6,573 nucleotides of DNA. Origin: Bacteroidales bacterium Bact_23. GTDB taxonomy: Bacteria; Bacteroidota; Bacteroidia; Bacteroidales; Lentimicrobiaceae. Positions within the stretch are counted from its first letter, which is position 1. The number at the start of each line of letters is the position of its first letter. The DNA lies in NCBI GenBank assembly GCA_001603685.1, contig LUZO01000431.1, forward strand, positions 1-6,573, given 5' to 3'. The notes below the pieces were generated by a model that saw only the letters and a program-made list of their open reading frames with translations, searched no databases and was not told the DNA's origin. A program made the translations under genes and the position numbers. Shown here in pieces: positions 1-4,819 of this stretch.

Positions 1-181
1 CTATCAAGTAACCTGGTCGATGTCTGATCCAAAAACGGCAGAACGGGAAATCCGACCATTGAAAACAATTGACGATAATTATCCAAAATACATTATCTCG
101 ACCGACCTGATAAGTTCTGAAATTGAAGGCATTGAACATATAAATATTGTTAATTGGTTATTAGATAAAAAAGATGTTTAA
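1..181 (+). CDS. C-terminal end of an ATP-binding protein (AAA ATPase with DUF4143), partial
   Basis: Open from the window edge (frame starting at base 2) to a TAA at 179-181, giving 59 residues that begin YQVTWSMSDPKTAEREIRPL and end NWLLDKKDV. The pattern of a Tyr/Val strand, then D-x-x-T-x-x-R-E, then L-x-x-I-x-D-N-Y-P-K-Y-I-x-S-x-D, is how the C-terminal nuclease-like DUF4143 domain of the large bacterial AAA_14/DUF4143 ATPase family ends. Those proteins are usually about 380-430 residues and are often found as mobile or accessory genes of unclear role. The Walker motifs lie outside the window, so ATPase function is inferred from the family. GC is about 33 percent here against roughly 50 percent in the genes downstream, which suggests a separate, perhaps acquired, origin. 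The family call rests on memory of the tail pattern only. Confidence 0.72.
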   Translation, partial: YQVTWSMSDPKTAEREIRPLKTIDDNYPKYIISTDLISSEIEGIEHINIVNWLLDKKDV

Positions 182-420
182 TGTCAAGAAAAGGGCGAAG
201 TGATAACACTCGGTTCTGCATCAGCCAAGTAAAATGCTCCGAGTTGAGCATTGAATGTAAAATAAAATTATATCTTCGGGTTTACATTTCCTCTAAAAGT
301 TGGCCGAACGCCAAGCCCGGGAGCATAAAAAACCACCAATAAAACTTACCTTTCATTGGGAATATCCTTCTCAGCATTTCAACCTTTAGCAGTTATTTTG
401 GTTGATGTAGGTAATGCCGA
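182..420. other. Intergenic spacer with nested inverted repeats
   Basis: This 239-base spacer holds no convincing gene. It has a perfect 7-bp stem AATGCTC/GAGCATT (233-239 with 246-252, 6-nt loop) and a perfect 8-bp stem AATGTAAA/TTTACATT (254-261 with 281-288, 19-nt loop). GGAGCAT at 320-326 is also complementary to ATGCTCC at 234-240, so alternative pairings exist. Neither hairpin is followed by a T-tract, so they are poor intrinsic terminators. A weak promoter-like TTATTTTG (393-400, one mismatch to TAnnTTTG) lies about 20 bases before the araC-family start and has no clear -33 partner. Confidence 0.5.
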
Positions 421-1278
421 TTGAAAATACAATTCGTTAAACACGATAAAATCTTAATGGAGCTACCTCTGAGCATAACACCCCTTGAAAGCGATTTCCC
501 GGATCCGCTGATGCTGAACCCCAAAGAGTCGCACCGCCACGACCACGAAGAGCTGTGGATCATTACCCATGGAAAACCGGAACATTCGGTTGATTTTCAG
601 TCGGAAGTGCTGGAGGCTCCGGTAATTGTCTATGTTGCTCAGGGCAAGGTGCACTCTTTAATTCCCGACCAGCAAACCAGGGGGTGGCTTATCCGCTACC
701 GCAGCGATTTCATCCCGCAGAGCCGTTTCAACTTCTACTCCGGTTTCAGCGAAAAGATGCTCTATCCGCTCAGCCACGATTACTGCAGCACCACCCTGCA
801 TTCATTGAGCGAGATTATGCTTAAGGAGAGCATGGAGGCCGAGCCGGACTATCAGGTGCTCCGTCACCTGCTGAGTGCCATTCTGGCGAAACTCGAAAAG
901 GATGCCCGCACCGAATACCTCAACGATAGCGGAGTGGCAAATCCGCGGCTGATCACCTTCAATAACTTTCTGAAGATTCTGGAGAACAACTTCCACCGCC
1001 CCGAAGGCGCCGCCTTTTACGCCGAAAAGCTGAATATGACGGCCCGCAACCTCAACCTGATTACCCAGGCATCGTTCGGGAAAACCGCCACCGAAATCAT
1101 AGAAACCCGGAAACTGATAGAAGCAAGACGATTGCTGCTGAACTCCGAAAAATCGGTTTCGGAAATTGGTTTTGAGCTGGGATTTAACGAAAAGTCCTAC
1201 TTCACGCGGGTCTTCAAGAAGCGCACCGGTGTCACTCCCACTGAGTTCCGCGAACAGTCGTTTGCGCTTATTTCCTGA
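421..1278 (+). CDS. AraC-family transcriptional regulator
   Basis: A 285-residue protein with an N-terminal cupin-like sensing domain and a C-terminal AraC/XylS DNA-binding domain. The sensor part has a His-rich strand, HRHDHEELW (about 38-46), like the H-x-H-x-H-E segment of AraC cupins that bind small ligands. The DNA-binding part occupies about 178-280: the first helix-turn-helix is around AAFYAEKLNMTARNLNLI (197-214) and the second around VSEIGFELGFNEKSYFTRVF (246-265), followed by the family-typical K-x-x-G-x-T-P-x-x-F-R. Length is normal for the family. The start is uncertain: an in-frame stop at 412-414 limits the N-terminus, TTG at 421 is the first candidate and ATG at 457 the next. 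Neither has a good ribosome-binding site, and the 12 residues between them do not decide it. The gene lies directly upstream of yceI, pirin and ygiD in the same orientation. A 21-bp-spaced direct repeat overlaps its stop codon and leads to the yceI promoter, so it is a plausible activator of that operon (inference). The inducer is unknown. Confidence 0.93.
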   Translation: MKIQFVKHDKILMELPLSITPLESDFPDPLMLNPKESHRHDHEELWIITHGKPEHSVDFQSEVLEAPVIVYVAQGKVHSLIPDQQTRGWLIRYRSDFIPQSRFNFYSGFSEKMLYPLSHDYCSTTLHSLSEIMLKESMEAEPDYQVLRHLLSAILAKLEKDARTEYLNDSGVANPRLITFNNFLKILENNFHRPEGAAFYAEKLNMTARNLNLITQASFGKTATEIIETRKLIEARRLLLNSEKSVSEIGFELGFNEKSYFTRVFKKRTGVTPTEFREQSFALIS

Positions 1279-1303
1279 AAGTACCACACCTCTTCCTGAA
1301 AGT
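1272..1303 (+). promoter_or_regulatory. Putative AraC-type operator: direct repeat TTCCTGAAAGT, 21-bp period
   Basis: TTCCTGAAAGT occurs exactly at 1272-1282 and again at 1293-1303, a start-to-start distance of 21 bp or two helical turns. Three of the next eight positions also match. Known AraC-family activators bind as dimers to two direct half-sites spaced about 21 bp, with the downstream half-site next to the -35 region. Here the downstream copy ends about 26 bp before the -7 element at 1330-1337, so it abuts the expected -33 position. The upstream copy overlaps the stop codon of the AraC-family gene. The repeat is seen directly; the binding role is inferred. Confidence 0.5.
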
Positions 1304-1337
1304 GTTACCCTGCCGGCGGCAGATGAGCCTAATTTTG
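1304..1337 (+). promoter_or_regulatory. Probable Bacteroidota promoter of the yceI-pirin-ygiD operon
   Basis: TAATTTTG at 1330-1337 is an exact match to the Bacteroidota -7 consensus TAnnTTTG and lies 33 bases before the yceI start. The -33 element is poor: GTTA at 1304-1307, 22 bp away, is the best candidate against TTTG. A weak -33 beside a perfect -7 suits a promoter that depends on an activator bound just upstream, where the 21-bp-spaced repeat lies. The same octamer TAATTTTG precedes the osmC-family gene. Confidence 0.6.
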
Positions 1338-1370
1338 TGCCATCATTAATCAACTAAAAACTATTGAAAT

Positions 1371-1904
1371 ATGGCAACAACAAAATGGGTTTTCGACCCC
1401 GCACATTCAGAAATTAATTTCAGGGTAAAACATCTTATGATCACCAATGTAAAAGGTGATTTCAAAACTTTTGATATTTCAGTAACCACCGATGGCGACG
1501 ACTTCACCAATGCCGATATCACGGTAAACATCGACCCCTCATCCATCAACACCGGAAACAACGACCGCGACAATCACCTCAGAAGCGCCGATTTCTTTGA
1601 TGTGGAGAATTTCAAAACCATGACTTTCAAATCGAAGAAGATGGAAAAAACCGATGACGATGAGTTTAAGCTTACCGGCGACCTTACCATCAAAGGCATT
1701 TCGAAAGAGGTGAAACTGAATGTGGAATTCGGCGGACTGGTTACCGACCCCTGGGGGCAAAAGAAAGCCGGTTTCAGCCTTGAAGGAAAAATCAACCGCA
1801 AGGAGTGGGGCCTGAACTGGAATGCCGCCCTCGAAGCAGGTGGCGTACTGGTTGGCGACGAAATTAAGCTGACTGCCGAAGTGGAACTTCAGAAACAGGC
1901 TTAA
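1371..1904 (+). CDS. YceI-family protein
   Basis: A 177-residue protein covering a complete YceI domain, a lipocalin-like beta-barrel that binds isoprenoid or polyisoprenoid-quinone-type lipids in characterised relatives. The N-terminal signature WVFDPAHSEINFRVKHLMI (6-24) is the hallmark, followed by the family-typical D-N-H-L-R-S-x-D-F-F-D stretch (66-76), LTGDLTIKGISKEV (101-114) and the W-G-L-N-W-N segment near the C-terminus. The protein starts directly with the domain and has no signal peptide, so it is predicted cytoplasmic, unlike E. coli YceI, which is periplasmic. The ATG at 1371 follows an A-rich leader (CTATTGAAAT) without a Shine-Dalgarno sequence, normal for Bacteroidota. It is the first gene of a likely three-gene operon, with 62 bases to the pirin gene and no terminator between. 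Lipid or quinone binding is known for the family but not shown by this sequence. Confidence 0.93.
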   Translation: MATTKWVFDPAHSEINFRVKHLMITNVKGDFKTFDISVTTDGDDFTNADITVNIDPSSINTGNNDRDNHLRSADFFDVENFKTMTFKSKKMEKTDDDEFKLTGDLTIKGISKEVKLNVEFGGLVTDPWGQKKAGFSLEGKINRKEWGLNWNAALEAGGVLVGDEIKLTAEVELQKQA

Positions 1905-1948
1905 TGCCTCAATTTCACACCTTTTATATATTAATCTGACAACCTACT

Positions 1949-1960
1949 TTCCTGAAAGGA
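1949..1960 (+). promoter_or_regulatory. Third copy of TTCCTGAAAG, overlapping a possible RBS of the pirin gene
   Basis: TTCCTGAAAG at 1949-1958 repeats the first 10 bases of the motif found twice before yceI. Here it lies within CTTTCCTGAAAG, whose arms CTTTC/GAAAG are complementary around a central CT. The end of the copy runs into AAAGGA (1955-1960), which could serve as a Shine-Dalgarno sequence 6 bases before the ATG at 1967. The repeat may therefore be a regulatory half-site, a ribosome-binding region, or both. Confidence 0.35.
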
Positions 1961-1966
1961 AACATT

Positions 1967-2686
1967 ATGACTAATAAAGTGCTGCATAAAGCCTCCGGTC
2001 GTGGTCATGCCGATCACGGCTGGCTGGTTAGCCGCCATACCTTCAGCTTTGCCGGTTACTACAACCCCGAAAGGATGAGTTTCGGGCTGCTGCGGGTACT
2101 CAACGATGATTTTGTGGAAGCCGGCGAAGGCTTCGGAACCCATCCCCACGACAATATGGAGATCATCTCCATTCCGCTTGAAGGCGATCTGGAGCACCGC
2201 GACAGCATGGGCAACACTTCGGTAATCACCAGCGGCGAGATACAGGTGATGAGCGCCGGAACCGGCATTACCCACAGCGAATACAACAAAAACAACGACC
2301 GGCCGGTAAAATTTCTTCAGATCTGGGTGTTCCCAAACAAACGGAATGTAAGCCCGCGTTACGACCAGATCCGGATTGACGAAGCCGCCATGCGGAACAG
2401 CCTGTTGCAGGTGGTATCGCCAAACCCTGAAGATGAAGGGGTGTGGATACACCAGGATGCATGGTTCCATCTGGGAAAATTCGATAAGGATTTCACAACC
2501 TCATATTCGCTGAAAAAGAAGGAAAACGGCGTTTATGCCTTTGTACTGGATGGCGATTTTACCATTGACGGCACCGCACTCAACCCCCGCGACGGGCTGG
2601 GGCTGTGGAACACCGGTGAAATCAGCATTACGGCAACTTCCGAAGGCGCCCGGCTGCTGCTGATGGAAGTTCCCATGGCCGGATAA
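1967..2686 (+). CDS. Pirin-family bicupin protein (YhhW-type, possible quercetin 2,3-dioxygenase)
   Basis: A 239-residue protein matching the short (about 230-240 residue) YhhW-type pirins. The N-terminal signature is present: H-x-A-x-x-R-G-H-A-D-H-G-W-L followed by S-R-H-T-F-S-F-A-x-Y-Y-N-P (about 7-34). The metal-binding residues of the N-terminal cupin are all visible: H59 and H61 in G-T-H-P-H-D-N-M-E-I, and H103 and E105 in G-T-G-I-T-H-S-E. YhhW and human pirin cleave the flavonol quercetin in vitro through this 3-His/1-Glu metal site; the natural substrate in most bacteria is unknown. There is no signal peptide, so the protein is cytoplasmic. The start at ATG 1967 is supported by AAAGGA six bases upstream and by the N-terminal signature. 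It is followed after 11 bases by the YgiD-type dioxygenase gene, so the two are probably co-transcribed. The pairing suggests handling of catechol-like or quinone-forming aromatics (inference). Confidence 0.94.
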   Translation: MTNKVLHKASGRGHADHGWLVSRHTFSFAGYYNPERMSFGLLRVLNDDFVEAGEGFGTHPHDNMEIISIPLEGDLEHRDSMGNTSVITSGEIQVMSAGTGITHSEYNKNNDRPVKFLQIWVFPNKRNVSPRYDQIRIDEAAMRNSLLQVVSPNPEDEGVWIHQDAWFHLGKFDKDFTTSYSLKKKENGVYAFVLDGDFTIDGTALNPRDGLGLWNTGEISITATSEGARLLLMEVPMAG

Positions 2687-2697
2687 ACAATAAAACC

Positions 2698-3573
2698 GTG
2701 AACAGAAGAAAATTTCTCCTATCGGCAATGGCACTGCCAGTAACCGCATATGCTATGAAACCGGATGCACTAAATCAACTCTTCAAAGGCCCTGAAAATC
2801 AGGAAACCATGCCGGTGCTCTTTATCGGCCACGGCAGCCCGATGAATGCCATCGAGCTGAATGAGTTTTCACGGGGATGGCAGCAGGTTGGAAAGAGCCT
2901 GCCCACTCCCCGTGCCATTCTCTGCATCTCGGCACACTGGGAAACGCGCGGCACCTTTGTTACCGCCGCTGAGAAGCCGCGCACCATTCACGACTTCGGC
3001 GGATTTCCGCAGGAGCTTTACGAAGTGCAGTATCCCGCACCGGGCAGTCCCGCACTGGCCAATGAAACCAGGCAGTTGATAAGCGATACCGAAGTCGGGC
3101 TCGACAGCAGCTGGGGCCTCGACCACGGCGCATGGAGCGTTATCAAACACCTCTATCCCGATGCCCGGATTCCGGTGGTACAGCTAAGCCTTGACTACAC
3201 AAAATCGCCTCAGCAGCACTATGAAATGGCGCGGCAGCTTGCCCGGCTCCGCAGGAAAGGCGTACTGATTATCGGCAGCGGCAACCTGGTGCACAACCTG
3301 CGCACCATCAACTGGCGTATGCCCGAAACCGGCTTCGACTGGGCCATGGAAGCCGATTCTCAGATACGCAACCGGATAAAAGAGGGAAACCACCAGGCAC
3401 TTATGAACTACAAACAGGCCGGCGGCGCCTTCAACATGGCCATCCCCACCCCCGAACACTTCATTCCGCTGATCTATACCCTTGCCCTGCAAAACAAAAA
3501 CGAAGAAGCTACATTCTTCAACGCCAAAACCATTATGGGCTCCATCAGCATGACCTCGGTAAAAATCGGGTAA
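2698..3573 (+). CDS. ygiD: YgiD-type 4,5-DOPA/LigB-family extradiol dioxygenase with Tat-like N-terminus
   Basis: A 291-residue member of the LigB/DODA superfamily, which opens catechol rings such as L-DOPA outside the two hydroxyls with a non-haem metal. Conserved metal and active-site histidines are visible: H45 in F-I-G-H-G-S-P, H80 in I-S-A-H-W-E, H143 in G-L-D-H-G-A-W, H199 in G-N-L-V-H-N and H254 in T-P-E-H-F. E. coli YgiD is about 270 residues and begins almost at the G-H-G-S-P motif. This protein has an extra 30-35 residues starting MNRRKFLLSAMALPVTAYAM, which resembles a twin-arginine signal (R-R-x-F-L, then a hydrophobic stretch and an A-Y-A cleavage-like site). It may be exported or anchored, though N-terminal extensions of this sort may simply be common in Bacteroidota homologues. 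The GTG at 2698 is the only start that includes the RR motif; ATG 2728 would remove it. It lies 11 bases after the pirin gene and ends the likely operon. The physiological substrate is not shown by the sequence. Confidence 0.92.
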   Translation: MNRRKFLLSAMALPVTAYAMKPDALNQLFKGPENQETMPVLFIGHGSPMNAIELNEFSRGWQQVGKSLPTPRAILCISAHWETRGTFVTAAEKPRTIHDFGGFPQELYEVQYPAPGSPALANETRQLISDTEVGLDSSWGLDHGAWSVIKHLYPDARIPVVQLSLDYTKSPQQHYEMARQLARLRRKGVLIIGSGNLVHNLRTINWRMPETGFDWAMEADSQIRNRIKEGNHQALMNYKQAGGAFNMAIPTPEHFIPLIYTLALQNKNEEATFFNAKTIMGSISMTSVKIG

Positions 3574-3632
3574 AAGAAACGGAATCTCCACTCCAATACA
3601 TTTTTCACTCCAAAGCAGCGGAGTACTTCTTA

Positions 3633-3702
3633 CTTTTTCCTTTGTTCTTTTTCCTTTGTTCTTTTTCCTTTGTACTTTTTCCTTTGTTCTTTTTCCTTTA
3701 TT
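3633..3702. repeat. Five tandem copies of a 14-bp pyrimidine-rich unit (CTTTTTCCTTTGTT)
   Basis: Units begin at 3633, 3647, 3661, 3675 and 3689. Copies 1, 2 and 4 are identical; copy 3 ends GTA and copy 5 ends ATT. A degenerate sixth start (CTTCCTTCCT) follows at 3703. The + strand is almost all pyrimidine, with one G per unit. The array lies between ygiD and the osmC promoter, about 100 bases upstream of the -7 element, and is in no convincing gene. Copy number is likely to change by replication slippage. Confidence 0.93.
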
Positions 3703-3777
3703 CTTCCTTCCTGATCTATCTCAATAAAAAACTTAAGCAAACTCAACTTTGGGCTTGTGCCCCTGGTCGTGCATTTG

Positions 3778-3809
3778 CTTGCCGGTGAAAAAAGTCCGTC
3801 ATAATTTTG
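3778..3809 (+). promoter_or_regulatory. Probable Bacteroidota promoter of the OsmC-family gene
   Basis: TAATTTTG at 3802-3809 matches the -7 consensus TAnnTTTG exactly. CTTG at 3778-3781 is a fair -33 element with the expected 20-bp spacing, and an alternative TTTG lies at 3774-3777 with 24 bp. Transcription would begin near 3813-3816, roughly 18 bases before the ATG at 3833. This excludes an in-frame ATG at 3749 as the gene start. Confidence 0.65.
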
Positions 3810-3832
3810 TCGCATCAAAAAAACAGAAAATT

Positions 3833-4249
3833 ATGAAACAGACTTTAAATACTTCATGGAACGGAGATATGCAGTTTGATGCCCTGGTAAGCGGCCACCA
3901 TGTTATAATGGATGCCCGCGACGAAGTTGGCGGACACGATGCCGGCCCCAGGCCCAAGGAGCTGATGCTCGCATCGCTGGCAGGCTGCACAGGAATGGAT
4001 GTGGTCTCCATTCTGAAAAAAATGCGTGTTGAGCCGAAAACCTTCAACATCCGCATTGAGGCCGAGATGACCGAAGAGCATCCGAAACACTACAGCAGCA
4101 TGCACCTGATCTATGAATTTTCGGGTGACAACCTGGACGAGGAAAAACTGCGCAAAGCCATCGACCTTTCACAGGAGCGCTATTGCGGTGTTTCGGCGGT
4201 TTACCGCAAGGCAATGCCCTTAACCTATGAAATCAAGATTCTTGACTAA
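3833..4249 (+). CDS. OsmC-family protein (YhfA-like)
   Basis: A 138-residue OsmC/Ohr-fold protein. Family members form intertwined dimers in the cytoplasm, and many reduce organic hydroperoxides through two cysteines; the YhfA-like branch has no firmly assigned substrate. Both cysteines are present: C52 in L-A-G-C-T-G-M-D at the start of the central helix and C118 in E-R-Y-C-G-V-S. The preceding P-R-P-K-E-L-M-L-A-S-L-A segment and D-A-R-D-E-V-G-G-H-D-A-G-P are typical. An upstream in-frame ATG at 3749 would add 28 residues (with VKKVRHNF and similar) that match nothing in the family and would lie before the promoter, so ATG 3833 is chosen; it follows the A-rich leader AAAACAGAAAATT. The gene is followed after 56 bases by a thioredoxin-like gene with no terminator between, so the two may be co-transcribed and the second protein could reduce this one (inference). 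Confidence 0.93.
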   Translation: MKQTLNTSWNGDMQFDALVSGHHVIMDARDEVGGHDAGPRPKELMLASLAGCTGMDVVSILKKMRVEPKTFNIRIEAEMTEEHPKHYSSMHLIYEFSGDNLDEEKLRKAIDLSQERYCGVSAVYRKAMPLTYEIKILD

Positions 4250-4305
4250 CGGACAAACCCAGTTAAAATCCAAAACCTGATTAAAAACCAAAAAACTAAA
4301 TAACC

Positions 4306-4671
4306 ATGCTTTACACCAACCTTCACCATGTAATGACTGCCGATGAGCACCAGAAACTCATCAACGAACACGAAAATGTAATGATTTGCTGCGGCCGTAT
4401 GGGTCCCATGTGCATTCCGGTTTACGGAATTATGGAAGACCTTGAGGATGAGTACAAACATGTAAAGTTTGCCGATATGGAATTCGACAATCCCGAGGCT
4501 TATGTAATCCGTGATGTTCCCGAAGTACGCGGATTTATGGGCATTCCCTTTACCATGTACTACAAAAACGGCAAACTGGTAAAAGCCACTTCAAGCATCC
4601 AGAGCATGAGCCAGGTAAGGGCAATTCTCGACAAGGAGTTCAGCCCCGCCACTGTAGATGCTGCCAAATAA
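4306..4671 (+). CDS. Small thioredoxin-fold protein with atypical CC-x6-C site
   Basis: A 121-residue protein of thioredoxin size and layout without the usual WCxxC. In its place is I-C-C-G-R-M-G-P-M-C-I-P-V-Y, with C28, C29 and C36. When the segment after the last Cys is lined up with normal thioredoxins (compare C-K-V-M-G-P-V-L-N-E-L in the protein encoded at 5784), C36 takes the place of the resolving Cys and a Gly takes the place of the nucleophilic Cys. The rest of the fold is intact: strand F-A-D-M-E-F-D, then F-M-G-I-P-F-T-M-Y-Y-K-N-G-K, with the cis-proline at P81 and the usual K-N-G-K turn. No signal peptide or membrane segment is seen, so it is cytoplasmic. It may work as a C-x6-C or C-x7-C disulfide or as a single-Cys protein. 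It is the second gene after osmC and is followed by a strong terminator that separates it from trxB. Leader AAACTAAATAACC is A-rich without a Shine-Dalgarno sequence. Confidence 0.85.
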   Translation: MLYTNLHHVMTADEHQKLINEHENVMICCGRMGPMCIPVYGIMEDLEDEYKHVKFADMEFDNPEAYVIRDVPEVRGFMGIPFTMYYKNGKLVKATSSIQSMSQVRAILDKEFSPATVDAAK

Positions 4672-4701
4672 TTCACTGTTGATTAGTTATGTGATGAACG
4701 G

Positions 4702-4745
4702 GGAGTGGTTTCGGTGCTGAGTATGCCCTGAAACCGCTCCTTTTT
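4702..4745 (+). terminator. Strong intrinsic terminator after the osmC / thioredoxin-like pair
   Basis: GGAGTGGTTTC (4702-4712) pairs with GAAACCGCTCC (4730-4740) over 11 bp with a single G-U pair, around a 17-nt loop, and is followed directly by TTTTT (4741-4745). This ends the upstream unit and implies that trxB has its own promoter between about 4746 and 4800, where no clear TAnnTTTG element is seen. Confidence 0.9.
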
Positions 4746-4780
4746 GCAAAAACTGATTTTACGGATTTCATAAACCAGAA

Positions 4781-4811
4781 GGGAGGCCGCAGCCCTGTTT
4801 CACTCTGCGGC
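4781..4811 (+). promoter_or_regulatory. Leader hairpin between a GGGAGG ribosome-binding-like site and the trxB start
   Basis: GCCGCAG (4786-4792) pairs perfectly with CTGCGGC (4805-4811), with a 12-nt loop. A purine-rich GGGAGG (4781-4786) abuts its 5' side, and the trxB ATG at 4820 comes 8 bases after its 3' side. In linear distance GGGAGG is over 30 bases from the ATG, too far for initiation, but if the hairpin folds the effective spacing becomes about 8 bases. There is no T-tract, so it is not a terminator. The stem is seen directly; a role in translation control is inferred. Confidence 0.45.
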
Positions 4812-4819
4812 ACTGCACA

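Noticed and set aside
233..288. Intrinsic terminator of the partial ATPase gene
   Set aside because: Perfect short stems are present but no run of T follows either of them.
181..342. A 53-residue + strand reading frame whose ATG overlaps the stop of the partial ATPase gene (TAATG)
   Set aside because: The overlap looks like translational coupling, but the peptide is basic, low in structure, matches no family I know, and is made of the inverted-repeat sequence of the spacer. It is more likely chance.
802..1353. Minus-strand reading frame of 183 residues across the AraC-family gene
   Set aside because: It lies opposite a clear AraC domain in the + strand and its translation has no recognisable motif; it is a shadow.
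1931..2470. Minus-strand reading frame of 179 residues opposite the pirin gene
   Set aside because: The + strand carries all pirin metal ligands; the minus frame is a codon-bias shadow.
3607..3624. Possible terminator after ygiD (ACTCC/GGAGT hairpin)
   Set aside because: The stem is only 5 bp and is followed by ACTTC rather than a T-tract; too weak to call.
3630..3818. A 62-residue minus-strand reading frame with a K/E/R/Q-rich tail
   Set aside because: The tail is a translation of the 14-bp tandem repeat, the frame overlaps the osmC promoter, and it has no start context or known similarity.
3749..3832. Earlier in-frame ATG (3749) for the OsmC-family gene
   Set aside because: The 28 extra residues match nothing in the family and the probable promoter lies inside them; ATG 3833 fits better.
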